A stretch of 8,976 nt of DNA from JAGLQA01 sp023135565 (GTDB lineage Bacteria > Acidobacteriota > Aminicenantia > UBA2199), in assembly GCA_030639305.1 (NCBI GenBank), contig DAOWCY010000253.1:1-8976 (forward strand), written 5' to 3'. Both the position numbers and the translations under genes were made by a program. Shown here in pieces: positions 1 through 6,628 of the stretch (the stretch's first letter is position 1; the number at the start of each line of letters is the position of its first letter). The notes beneath the pieces were generated by a model. That model saw nothing but the letters and a program-made list of their open reading frames with translations, had not been told where the DNA came from and searched no databases.

Positions 1-220
1 ACTCTTTCCGCACACTGCCGACCCAGCGTTCAGCGGTGCCGTTCTGCCAGGGCGAACGGAAAGAAGTGCGTACAGGCTCTATAGAAAAAGCTTTCAAGGT
101 TTTGGTTACCAGGATCGAGAAAATCGTATCCCGGTCATAGATCATGTATTTAGGCGACTCGATGATAGAAAAGTAAGCGCTTAATAAACCCCACCCCGGT
201 ATAAAAGGACGCCCAGTACC
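1..220 (-). pseudogene. Truncated rve/DDE integrase-type transposase, C-terminal catalytic part
   Basis: Reading the minus strand from 220 down to the window edge gives an open frame containing PKYMIYDRDTIF, then RTSFRSPWQNGTAERWVGSV. This is the second half of the integrase catalytic core found in many insertion-sequence transposases. The Asp of YDRD (codon near 134-136) and the Glu of GTAERW (codon near 29-31) are 34 residues apart, close to the usual D-x35-E spacing. An in-frame stop at 221-223 lies upstream, and none of the frames I read from there to 321 looks like integrase. The N-terminal DNA-binding region and first catalytic Asp are therefore missing. The frame continues past the left edge, so its C-terminus cannot be judged. 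I read it as a 5'-truncated remnant. Homology is convincing only from about position 165 down; the 18 or so residues before that could be chance reading-through. Confidence 0.82.
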
Positions 221-321
221 TTAAAATAACTATTGAAAAAAATCATTCATTCAGGCGAAATAACTAAGCAGAAAAATCTGCGAAACAAAAATATATACAC
301 CCGGCGAAATGGGAGAACACT

Positions 322-1281
322 TCAGGAAAATTTAAAATGATCGTAACCGCCATCTTCAAGAGCGATTGTCTTCTCTCCATGCTTAACAACAAGCTCGTTC
401 TCCCGGCCCGTGATCTCCCCGATAATATAATAATCGAAACAATCTTTTCGTTTTCTTAATTCCGCCTCCCGCCGCGGCGAGACAGTAAACAATAACTCGA
501 AATCCTCGCCTCCGGCTAATACCAATTCGTATTCATTAAAATGATGTTCTTCACAAAGACGTTTCATTTCAGCGCTAACCGGGAGTTTTTCGTAATCTAT
601 GACAGCTCCTTTTTGCGATGCGGCCAGTATCCTGCCTAAGTCGATCAATAAACCGTCGGAGGTGTCGATCATGGCATTCACATAAGAAGAAAGCATTAAA
701 CCTTCCGATGTCCGGGGCAAAACTTCTTTGTGCTTTGCGGCAAATGGGCTTCGGCTGAGTGCCGGTTCCCGGCGGGCTTTTTGCAGCAGCTTTAAGCCTA
801 AGGCCGATGGGCCGGTAAGGCCGGTAATACCGATCAGGTCGTTTTTCTGCGCCTTGTGCCGGTAAACCGGTTTTTGCGACCGGCCCACCATAGTAATCGA
901 AATAAACAACCGGGGCGCCGATGAAAAATCCCCGCCTGCCAACTCCACCTGCCAGCGGTCACAGCCCTTTTTTAGCCCGGTAAAAAAATCGCAGAGTTTG
1001 TCTTCGCCTAATTTTTTAGGGAAGCCGAGACCTAAGTAAAAATATTCCGGCTTGCCGCCCATAGCTGCGATATCGCTTAGATTAACAGCTATCGAGCGCA
1101 GGGCGATTTCCGGCAATGTAAAATAATCGAGACTAAAATGGACATTCTCCACCAGGATGTCTTTGGTAATAAGTTGATAGGCATCGTCTGTTTTGACGAC
1201 GGAGGTGTCGTCGCCGATTCCTGTGCCGAAACGGAAAGCGAATTTTTTTTTTAAGTATTTTACAAATTCTTGTTCATTCAT
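322..1281 (-). CDS. thiL: Thiamine-monophosphate kinase
   Basis: Phosphorylates thiamine monophosphate to thiamine diphosphate with ATP in the cytoplasm, the last step of cofactor synthesis. The 319 residues match the usual ThiL length. Family motifs appear in order: GIGDD (21-25), an Asp-rich Mg/nucleotide segment; SDIAAMGG (69-76); AGGDFSS (115-121); MIDTSDGL (204-211); GGEDFELLF (257-265); and a C-terminal GGYDHF (311-316). The layout is that of the PurM/AIR-synthase-like fold with nothing missing. The ATG at 1279-1281 puts GIGDD at the expected distance from the N-terminus. No Shine-Dalgarno lies at normal spacing: the only GGAGG is about 20 nt upstream, inside a dispersed repeat. The gene follows lon on the same strand after 239 bp of repeat DNA, so cotranscription is uncertain. 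I saw no TPP riboswitch and no other thiamine genes here. Confidence 0.96.
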   Translation of the reverse strand: MNEQEFVKYLKKKFAFRFGTGIGDDTSVVKTDDAYQLITKDILVENVHFSLDYFTLPEIALRSIAVNLSDIAAMGGKPEYFYLGLGFPKKLGEDKLCDFFTGLKKGCDRWQVELAGGDFSSAPRLFISITMVGRSQKPVYRHKAQKNDLIGITGLTGPSALGLKLLQKARREPALSRSPFAAKHKEVLPRTSEGLMLSSYVNAMIDTSDGLLIDLGRILAASQKGAVIDYEKLPVSAEMKRLCEEHHFNEYELVLAGGEDFELLFTVSPRREAELRKRKDCFDYYIIGEITGRENELVVKHGEKTIALEDGGYDHFKFS

Positions 1282-1298
1282 TGAGATTTTTTACGAAC

Positions 1299-1411
1299 TT
1301 GCCTCCGGCGGCCAACTTTTTGAAAAAAGTTGGACAAAAACTTTTCATGAAGTGATACGCCTTTAGCCCGGGAAACGTCTCTTGTAGGCTGGGGGCGCAG
1401 CTTTGTCCCCC
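1299..1411 (-). repeat. Diverged copy of the composite palindromic intergenic repeat
   Basis: The copy starts with TTGCCTCCGGCGGCC (1299-1313), shared with 7107 and 7269. An AT-rich palindrome follows (AACTTTTT, GA, AAAAAGTT; 1314-1331), then ACAAAAACTTTT, a diverged middle, and GTAGGCT (1384-1390). It ends in a GGGGG/CCCCC stem (1391-1395 with 1407-1411) around an 11-nt loop. The order of modules is the same as in the two copies near 7100-7400, but the middle is much more diverged. It lies between lon and thiL, and its left end covers the thiL leader. Confidence 0.75.
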
Positions 1412-1412
1412 T

Positions 1413-1427
1413 CCCCACGTAGTGGGG
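1413..1427. repeat. Mini-hairpin with 6-bp arms and 3-nt loop (CCCCAC-GTA-GTGGGG)
   Basis: A perfect 6-bp inverted repeat around GTA. The same arms with loop GCA occur at 7254-7268. It is one of several 6-3-6 hairpins in this window that share a shape but often not a stem sequence. No T-tract follows on either strand, so a standard intrinsic terminator is not supported. Confidence 0.75.
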
Positions 1428-1428
1428 C

Positions 1429-1453
1429 CTTCGTGCCCTTCGTGTGCTTCGTG
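1429..1453. repeat. Three-unit 9-bp-period repeat (CTTCGTG core)
   Basis: CTTCGTG occurs at 1429-1435, 1438-1444 and 1447-1453, a strict 9-bp period with two variable bases between cores. The reverse complement reads as CACGAAG units. From memory, similar CACGAAG tracts are dispersed between genes in many unrelated bacterial genomes. It lies in the gap between lon and thiL and is non-coding. Confidence 0.7.
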
Positions 1454-1484
1454 GTAAAAATAGCCCGTAGTAATATCGAGACCA

Positions 1485-1520
1485 CCGCGCAGCGGCTTAT
1501 CGGCTGGGTGCGCTGCACCC
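1485..1520 (-). repeat. Hairpin pair directly after the lon stop codon (possible 3'-end structure)
   Basis: Immediately after the lon stop, the minus strand reads GGGTGC-AGC-GCACCC (1520-1506), then AGCCGATAAG, then CCGC-TGC-GCGG (1495-1485). The same three-part order, 6-3-6 hairpin, AGCC(T/G)ATAAG, GC stem, occurs downstream of the gene ending at 7405 and again at 7240-7268, with different stem sequences. The structure could stop transcription or protect the mRNA 3' end. No U-run follows, so intrinsic termination is only a guess. Confidence 0.65.
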
Positions 1521-4019
1521 TTAGAAAATTTTCTTCACTGTGGCTTCATTCACCGCGCCGACGATGTCGTTCACAAATACAAAATCAATTCCTTTAAGAT
1601 ATATTTCTTTTATTTCAGATAAGTCTTTCCTGTTCTTCTCAGGTAGTATGATTTTCTTGATCCCGGCCCGCCTGGCCGCTAATATCTTTTCCTTGACGCC
1701 ACCTACGGGCAGTACTTTGCCCCGCAGGGTGATTTCACCGGTCATGGAAACTTCCCGGTTTACCGGCACTTCGGCAAAGGCGGAACAGAGCGCAGTGGTT
1801 AAAGTGATCCCGGCTGAAGGCCCATCCTTGGGCGTACCGCCTTCCGGGATGTGAATGTGGATGTCGTTCTTCTCGAATTTTTCATATTCGATGGGAATTT
1901 TGTCTGCTTTGGATTTTAAGAAGGTCAAAGCGGCGGTGGCCGACTCTTTCATGACGTCGCCTAAAGAACCGGTCATGATAAGCTTGCCTTTGCCGGGGAA
2001 CAATTTCACTTCGATAAACAGGATGTCGCCGCCGTAAGGCGTCCAGGCCATGCCGGTGGCTACTCCTATATGATTCTCTTCAAGCAGTTGGTCGCGGAAT
2101 AATTTCGGCGGGCCGGTATACTTTTCCAGGTTGCGGGTGGTTATTTTGAATAATTTCTTTTCCCCTGAGGCGATCTTGTGCGCTACTTTACGGCAGATGC
2201 TGCCGATTTCCCGCTCTAAATTCCTTACCCCGGCCTCCCGGGTGTTGAGGGCGATCAGGTTCCTGATGGACCCGGTGGAAAAATCGATCAGCCTGACGGT
2301 GAGGCCGTTGGCTTCGATTTGCCTGGGGAGAAGATGCCTTTTGGCGATTTCGATCTTCTCTTCCTCTGTGTAACCGTGGATGTGGATGACCTCCATCCTG
2401 TCCCTAAAAGCGGGTTGGATGGGTTCGAGCATGTTGGCGGTGGTGATAAACAACACTGTGGAAAGATCGAAGGCTACGCCTAAATAATGGTCCTGGAAGG
2501 TGTCGTTCTGTTCCGGGTCCAGCACTTCCAAAAGAGCCGAAGAGGGGTCGCCGCGAAAATCGGCGCCGATTTTATCCACTTCGTCCATCATAAAAATAGG
2601 GTTGTTGGAATTGGCCCGTTTGATCTCCTGAATGATCTTGCCGGGCAGCGCCCCGATATAAGTACGGCGGTGACCGCGAATCTCAGCCTCATCGCGTACG
2701 CCGCCAAGTGAGATACGTACGAATTTTTTGTTCAAGGCCCTGGCTATAGACTTACCCAAAGAGGTTTTACCGACTCCCGGAGGGCCGACGAAACAGAGGA
2801 TGGGGCCTTGAGCTTTAGAAGTTAACTTGCGCACACTTAGATATTCGAGGATTCTTTCTTTGACTTTCTCCAATCCGTAATGGTCTTCGTTCAATATCTT
2901 CTCGGCCCGTTTTAAGTTCAGGTTGTCTTTGGTGGAGATGCACCAGGGAATTTCCAGCATCCAATCTAAATAATTCCGCACTACCGTACTTTCCGCCGAT
3001 TCCGGGTGCATCTTCTTTAACTTGTCGATGTTGCGTTCCACTTCTTTTTTGGCATCTTCGGGAATTTCGATCTCTTTTAACTTTTTCTGGTAAGTGGCAA
3101 TCTCTTCGCCTTCATCGGAGCTCTCGCCCAATTCCTTCTGGATGGCTTTCATCTGCTGCCTGAGGAAATATTCCCGCTGGTTTTTGTCCATTTCCCCCTG
3201 GGCTTTGAGACTGATCTGGTTCTGGATGTTGAGTATTTCCAGTTCATAGGTGAGGTATTCATATACTTTATGCAGCCTCTTAATGGAGTCTTCTTCAGCC
3301 AAAATCTTTTCGGAATCGGCTATCTCTAAGTCTAAATTCGCTGCTACGATATCGGCCAGCTTACCGGGTTCTTCGATGTTTTCCACGATGATGAATATCT
3401 CGTTGGGGATTTGTTTGCCCAACCGGGCTGCTTCTTCAAATTTCTGGCGCACGTCTTTGATGAGCGCCTTGTCTTTTATCATTAACTTTTTGGGTTCTTT
3501 GTCTTCTACTACTTTTATATCTCCAGCCAGGATTTTGCCGTCGTCTGTTACGGCGTTAACTTTTACCCGCGATATACCCTGCACCAGGACCCGCATCCTG
3601 CCGTCGGGCAGCTTTAACATCCTGACAATAAGCCCTACTGTGCCGGTGTCGTACAATTGTTCGCCGTTGGGGTCTTCTACATCTGTTTCCCGCTGTGTTA
3701 ACAGCAGTATCATGCGGTCGGAATTCAAGGCGATGTCAACCGCCCGTTTTGACTTGGGACGGCCTACATAAAGGGGCACTATCATGTAAGGAAACACCAC
3801 AATATCCCGCAGCACCAGGATCGGCAGCGATGCAGGGATATCTAATTTATCTTCTTTTTCGTCTTTTTTCGACTCTTGACCCCGTTTTTCGACTTTAGTC
3901 ACTTTTGCCGCGCTTTTCTTTTTTTCTCCGCTCCCCGGGGTGCTTTTCTCAATCTGTTTTGCTTCACTTTTATCTTCATTTAGGAGTTTTTCTTTGTCGC
4001 TCTTTTTTTTTTCGTTCAT
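1521..4019 (-). CDS. lon: ATP-dependent Lon protease (LonA type, soluble)
   Basis: Cytoplasmic AAA+ serine protease that unfolds and degrades damaged and short-lived regulatory proteins. The 832 residues comprise a highly charged tail (1-60), the LON substrate-binding domain from about 62 (LPILVLRDIVVFPYMIVPLYVG), a helical middle region, the AAA+ module with Walker A GPPGVGKT (412-419) and Walker B IFMMDE (475-480), and the protease domain. The catalytic dyad is Ser735 (PKDGPSAG) and Lys778 (GGVKEK), 43 residues apart as in E. coli Lon (Ser679/Lys722). There is no membrane insertion, so this is not LonB. The ATG at 4017-4019 is supported by AGAGGTG 5-11 nt upstream. It begins 10 bp after hsp20 ends, in an operon with hsp20 and nrdR. 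The oddity is the tail, with 18 Lys, 1 Arg and 15 acidic residues in 60, which makes the protein about 48 residues longer than E. coli Lon (784). Confidence 0.98.
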   Translation of the reverse strand: MNEKKKSDKEKLLNEDKSEAKQIEKSTPGSGEKKKSAAKVTKVEKRGQESKKDEKEDKLDIPASLPILVLRDIVVFPYMIVPLYVGRPKSKRAVDIALNSDRMILLLTQRETDVEDPNGEQLYDTGTVGLIVRMLKLPDGRMRVLVQGISRVKVNAVTDDGKILAGDIKVVEDKEPKKLMIKDKALIKDVRQKFEEAARLGKQIPNEIFIIVENIEEPGKLADIVAANLDLEIADSEKILAEEDSIKRLHKVYEYLTYELEILNIQNQISLKAQGEMDKNQREYFLRQQMKAIQKELGESSDEGEEIATYQKKLKEIEIPEDAKKEVERNIDKLKKMHPESAESTVVRNYLDWMLEIPWCISTKDNLNLKRAEKILNEDHYGLEKVKERILEYLSVRKLTSKAQGPILCFVGPPGVGKTSLGKSIARALNKKFVRISLGGVRDEAEIRGHRRTYIGALPGKIIQEIKRANSNNPIFMMDEVDKIGADFRGDPSSALLEVLDPEQNDTFQDHYLGVAFDLSTVLFITTANMLEPIQPAFRDRMEVIHIHGYTEEEKIEIAKRHLLPRQIEANGLTVRLIDFSTGSIRNLIALNTREAGVRNLEREIGSICRKVAHKIASGEKKLFKITTRNLEKYTGPPKLFRDQLLEENHIGVATGMAWTPYGGDILFIEVKLFPGKGKLIMTGSLGDVMKESATAALTFLKSKADKIPIEYEKFEKNDIHIHIPEGGTPKDGPSAGITLTTALCSAFAEVPVNREVSMTGEITLRGKVLPVGGVKEKILAARRAGIKKIILPEKNRKDLSEIKEIYLKGIDFVFVNDIVGAVNEATVKKIF

Positions 4020-4029
4020 CTTTCACCTC

Positions 4030-4431
4030 TCATTTTATATCAACAGAAACCTTCGCCGATTTTTTCTTGGGGATTTGTATCATCAAAACGCCTTCTTTCA
4101 TATTCGTTTCTATTTTGGCCGAGTCGAGTGGAAAATCAATAATGATGCGCTTGTAAAAAGTACCGAATTCTCTCTCGAACAAATAATAGGTGACCTGGGG
4201 TTCATGCAAGCGGGGTTGATGCTTCGTGCCCCTTATTATCAATTCGCTTTCTCCCTGCATCACTATCGAAACGTCGTCTTTATCGACTCCCGGCAGTTCG
4301 ATTTCGATGATTAACAAATCACCTGCTTCGATAATATTGGTGTTGGGTTCCCAGTCCACATGGGTGCTTATGCGGGAAGAAAAATTTTTGCCGATTTCAA
4401 TTTCTGAAAAAGAAAATTTTTTTTTAGCCAT
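4030..4431 (-). CDS. Small heat shock protein, Hsp20/alpha-crystallin family
   Basis: ATP-independent holdase that binds unfolding proteins in the cytoplasm, usually as a large oligomer. The 133 residues carry an alpha-crystallin domain from about 27 to 121: the opening WEPNTNIIE, IELPGVDKDDV (44-54), LIIRG, the ERxFGxFxR-like EREFGTFYKR (86-95), and the family's GVLxIxIPK signature as GVLMIQIPK (114-122). A short N-terminal arm and a C-terminal VSV (128-130), possibly the I/V-x-I/V oligomer anchor, complete it. The ATG follows the nrdR stop codon with no gap, and its GGAGG Shine-Dalgarno lies inside the last codons of nrdR, suggesting translational coupling. lon follows 10 bp downstream, so a holdase and a protease for unfolded proteins would be made together. 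I saw no CIRCE-type inverted repeat at the operon start. Confidence 0.95.
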   Translation of the reverse strand: MAKKKFSFSEIEIGKNFSSRISTHVDWEPNTNIIEAGDLLIIEIELPGVDKDDVSIVMQGESELIIRGTKHQPRLHEPQVTYYLFEREFGTFYKRIIIDFPLDSAKIETNMKEGVLMIQIPKKKSAKVSVDIK

Positions 4432-4887
4432 TTATTCCTCCTTTTTTAGCAGGTTATGCACCTCTGCTAAAAACTCTTCGAGACTCCTGAAATCTAAGTA
4501 AACCGATGCAAAACGCACATAGGCTACTTTATCCAGGTCCTTTAATTTGTCCATTATATATTCCCCTACCTGCTTGGTAGATATCTCTTTGTCGGCGCTG
4601 GAAACCATTTCCTCGACCTGGAAAGCGATCTGTTCGATCTGTTTCATGGGGATGGGTCTTTTTTCTACTGCCCGGAACAGTCCTTTCTTCACTTTTTCGC
4701 TGTCGAAATCTTCCCGCCGGCCGTCTTTTTTTACTACCTTTATGGGGATATCTTCCACCTTTTCATAGGTGGTAAACCGTTTTTCGCACTTTAAACATTC
4801 CCGTCTGCGGCGGATGTAGTTGCCTTCCCGGCTTTCTCGCGTTTCTACTACCCTGTCTTCAAAATTACCGCATTCAGGACATTTCAT
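4432..4887 (-). CDS. nrdR: Transcriptional repressor NrdR of ribonucleotide reductase genes
   Basis: Represses ribonucleotide reductase genes according to bound ATP/dATP. The 151 residues have the usual size and two domains: a zinc ribbon with Cys3, Cys6, Cys31 and Cys34 (MKCPEC and CLKC), with the basic RRRREC segment (26-31) beside it for DNA contact, and an ATP-cone from about 49 to 139 starting VVKKDGRREDFD. The start is firm because the family begins exactly MxCPxC. Its first 14 bases overlap the end of the upstream membrane-protein gene, which points to cotranscription and coupling. AAAGGA about 11 nt before the ATG is a usable ribosome site. No ribonucleotide reductase gene is in the window, so its targets lie elsewhere. 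I did not find an NrdR box in the operon promoter. Confidence 0.97.
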   Translation of the reverse strand: MKCPECGNFEDRVVETRESREGNYIRRRRECLKCEKRFTTYEKVEDIPIKVVKKDGRREDFDSEKVKKGLFRAVEKRPIPMKQIEQIAFQVEEMVSSADKEISTKQVGEYIMDKLKDLDKVAYVRFASVYLDFRSLEEFLAEVHNLLKKEE

Positions 4888-5890
4888 GGTTCTTTTTTTC
4901 CTTTATTCTTTTTAAGATTTTAAAATCTATTCCTTGCATCCAGACGGCGGTGAAACCGAAAATCGTCCAGGAGATAATGAGAATAAAATGTACCAGCAGG
5001 GTGTAGGCCACAGCCGTTTCCGAGGATGCGTTGTACAATTGCATCAGGCCTAATTTCGAACCCATGTCGATAGTGCCGGTCATGCCGGGAGTGGGGATAG
5101 CCGCGAATACCACCAATATGCTGAAATAGGGCACCGTGCCGAAAAAAGTGGTTTTTATGTTAAAGACAGGCATCAGCAGCCAGTAGAAAAAGATAACCGA
5201 AATCCACACTAAGGCCGAAGCAAAAAGCAGCCTGATAAAACCGGTAAGCGGCAAATTAAGTTTTAGACCTTTTAAAAATTTAAGGAGAAATCTTACCAGT
5301 CTTTCCCTGTAGCGCTGCGGGAAAATTTTCGCCAGGAAAGTTACTATCTTTTCAACCAGGGAAAAAACTTTCGGTATGTTTAACAGGTAAAAAGCCAGGA
5401 AAAGGAATAACATGACCGGCAGGAGATAAAAAGATGCCAGCTTTAATTTTGTCAGCAGCGGGGAAGTGCTGTCTTTTATAAAAAGCAAAGATACTAAGAA
5501 TATCACAATCACCATTAAAAAGTCGATCATTCTTTCGATCACAACTGAGGCCAGGCCGATGCTTTTGTCGATTTTTTCTTCCCGGGCCAACAGGAGTCCT
5601 TTTACCGGTTCGCCTAACCTGCCGGGCAGGAAGTTCAACAGGAAGCCGACGGCTGTACAATTATACAGGGTTTTCAAAGGGATTTTTTTTTTATGCGGTT
5701 CCAGGATGATGCCCCACCTGTAGGCCCTGATGATATATTGTAAAAAGGTACCTACAAAGAAAAGCAGCGGGTATAGGGGATTAATATCTTTAACTATTTT
5801 TACCACGCCGTTAAAATCCACATCTTTGAAAAAGAATACCAGCAGCAGCACGGCAATTGCAAGTATGATTATTATTTTTAAATATTTCAT
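4874..5890 (-). CDS. Polytopic membrane protein, lysylphosphatidylglycerol synthase-like TM family (UPF0104/AglD type)
   Basis: A 338-residue inner-membrane protein with about eight hydrophobic segments (near 4-21, 39-56, 78-90, 118-137, 153-170, 222-243, 250-266 and 292-317). It carries the family hallmarks NFLPGRLGEPVKG (86-98), ERMIDFL (119-125) and PTPGMTG (266-272). Known members resemble the flippase half of MprF and AglD and are associated with lipid or lipid-linked sugar handling. The aminoacyl-transferase domain of MprF is absent, so lysyl-PG synthesis is not expected; a role in lipid transport is inference. It is the first gene of the nrdR-hsp20-lon operon and overlaps nrdR by 14 bp. 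The ATG at 5888-5890 begins a typical KYLK + hydrophobic N-terminus. Upstream there is only a weak GCGGA, and the predicted promoter almost touches the start. Confidence 0.82.
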   Translation of the reverse strand: MKYLKIIIILAIAVLLLVFFFKDVDFNGVVKIVKDINPLYPLLFFVGTFLQYIIRAYRWGIILEPHKKKIPLKTLYNCTAVGFLLNFLPGRLGEPVKGLLLAREEKIDKSIGLASVVIERMIDFLMVIVIFLVSLLFIKDSTSPLLTKLKLASFYLLPVMLFLFLAFYLLNIPKVFSLVEKIVTFLAKIFPQRYRERLVRFLLKFLKGLKLNLPLTGFIRLLFASALVWISVIFFYWLLMPVFNIKTTFFGTVPYFSILVVFAAIPTPGMTGTIDMGSKLGLMQLYNASSETAVAYTLLVHFILIISWTIFGFTAVWMQGIDFKILKRIKEKKNHEMS

Positions 5891-5898
5891 TATCCGCT

Positions 5899-5927
5899 AT
5901 GTTAATATTTTTTAGCAATGATGTCAA
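5899..5927 (-). promoter_or_regulatory. Predicted sigma-70-type promoter of the membrane protein-nrdR-hsp20-lon operon
   Basis: On the minus strand a perfect -35 TTGACA (5927-5922) is followed after 17 bp by TAACAT (5904-5899), 4 of 6 matches to the -10 consensus. The expected transcript start is near 5892, only about 2 nt before the ATG at 5890, so the message would be nearly leaderless. A -10 one or two bases away would shift this slightly. Confidence 0.65.
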
Positions 5928-5937
5928 CCCCAGGGAG

Positions 5938-6014
5938 CAGCTTTCGGCATTCGGCTTTCAGCAATCAGCCCTCAGCATTCGGAAGTTTGCATTCAGCTTT
6001 CAGCATCCGGATTC
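5938..6014. repeat. Degenerate 7-bp tandem repeat, 11 units in phase (consensus C(A/G)GC(A/T)TT)
   Basis: The 77 bp divide without a phase break into eleven 7-mers, including CAGCTTT, CGGCATT, CGGCTTT, CAGCAAT, CAGCCCT, CAGCATT and, later, CAGCTTT and CAGCATC. Units 7 and 8 are the most diverged. The array fills almost exactly the space between the -35 boxes of two divergent promoters (5922-5927 and 6017-6022). A shorter inverted stretch of the same family lies at 8734-8750, upstream of the fcl promoter. Heptamer tandem repeats are known between genes in several bacterial groups, but whether this one acts in regulation is unknown. Confidence 0.85.
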
Positions 6015-6016
6015 GC

Positions 6017-6045
6017 TTGACATTTTTTTTTAAAAATTTTATACT
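6017..6045 (+). promoter_or_regulatory. Predicted sigma-70-type promoter of the DUF1232 gene
   Basis: A perfect -35 TTGACA (6017-6022), a 17-bp spacer made almost entirely of A and T, and a -10 TATACT (6040-6045, 5 of 6). The predicted start near 6052 leaves a leader of about 12 nt, just enough for the GGAGG site. The -35 begins 3 bp after the heptamer array ends. Confidence 0.8.
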
Positions 6046-6052
6046 ATAGATC

Positions 6053-6058
6053 GGAGGT
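6053..6058 (+). promoter_or_regulatory. Shine-Dalgarno site GGAGGT fixing the DUF1232 start
   Basis: GGAGGT lies 5 nt before the ATG at 6064. It supports this start over the later in-frame ATG codons at residues 14 and 20, which have no comparable upstream site. Confidence 0.85.
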
Positions 6059-6063
6059 AAAAA

Positions 6064-6600
6064 ATGAGCGACTCAGTGGAAGAAAAAGAGCAAAAAAATG
6101 ATATGGGACAAAAAGAAAATATGGAACAAAAAGAAAAAAAATATAACGATTTCTATCAACGCCTGCGGGTAAAGATCAACCGCTGGGCTTCCAGCGGCAG
6201 GTTGAACCGCAAAAGCGGCAAATGGACGGATGTCTTCCTGCAGTATTTACTGCTTCTGCCCGACTTAGTGCACCTGCTGATAAAGATGTTGGTAGAAAAG
6301 GGAATCCCGGCCCGTTTTAAAGGTTATATATTGATCGCTTTTACTTACTTGCTGTCGCCTATCGACATTATCCCCGATTTTATCCCGGTACTGGGTTTCG
6401 TGGACGATTTGTTGGTGCTGGTGATAATGCTGAATAAAATAATCAATTCGGCGCATGAACAGGCACTGGAAAAGATAAGAACCTTATGGGCAGGGGAGGA
6501 GGATATTTTTGCTAAAATAAAAGAGATTATCGATACGATGAATTCCTTCTCTTCCCGTATCCCCCAATCCATTTATAAGTTTATGAAGGATAAGGAGTAA
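6064..6600 (+). CDS. DUF1232 (YkvA-like) small membrane protein
   Basis: A 178-residue protein of unknown function. The DUF1232 core is clear: YLLSPIDIIPDFIPVLG (95-111) followed by VDD (113-115) and a hydrophobic stretch, the pattern that defines the YkvA-like family. Two hydrophobic segments (about 57-76 and 86-123, the second broken by the Pro-rich core) suggest membrane association. The first 27 residues are very hydrophilic (Lys, Glu, Gln), and the C-terminal 50 or so are amphipathic and soluble. The gene stands alone on the plus strand, divergent from the operon starting at 5890 and convergent with the Rrf2 gene, whose stop is 28 bp away. Strong consensus promoter and ribosome site suggest steady expression. 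DUF1232 proteins have no agreed role and I assign none. Confidence 0.88.
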   Translation: MSDSVEEKEQKNDMGQKENMEQKEKKYNDFYQRLRVKINRWASSGRLNRKSGKWTDVFLQYLLLLPDLVHLLIKMLVEKGIPARFKGYILIAFTYLLSPIDIIPDFIPVLGFVDDLLVLVIMLNKIINSAHEQALEKIRTLWAGEEDIFAKIKEIIDTMNSFSSRIPQSIYKFMKDKE

Positions 6601-6628
6601 CAAGATAACTATCCGGTTTTAAAAAACA

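Noticed and set aside
268..281. GCAGA-AAAA-TCTGC hairpin downstream of thiL as a terminator
   Set aside because: The stem is only 5 bp, starts about 40 nt after the stop, and is not followed by a U-run on the minus strand.
1282..1520. TPP riboswitch upstream of thiL
   Set aside because: The minus strand lacks the CUGAGA-type core and the expected helices. The region is filled by dispersed repeat modules.
1403..1597. Plus-strand reading frame in the lon-thiL gap
   Set aside because: It runs through repeat hairpins into antisense lon, with no family pattern and no ribosome site.
6601..6628. Bidirectional terminator between the convergent DUF1232 and Rrf2 genes
   Set aside because: The 28-bp gap contains TTTTAAAAAA but no GC-rich stem, so termination there cannot be supported from sequence.
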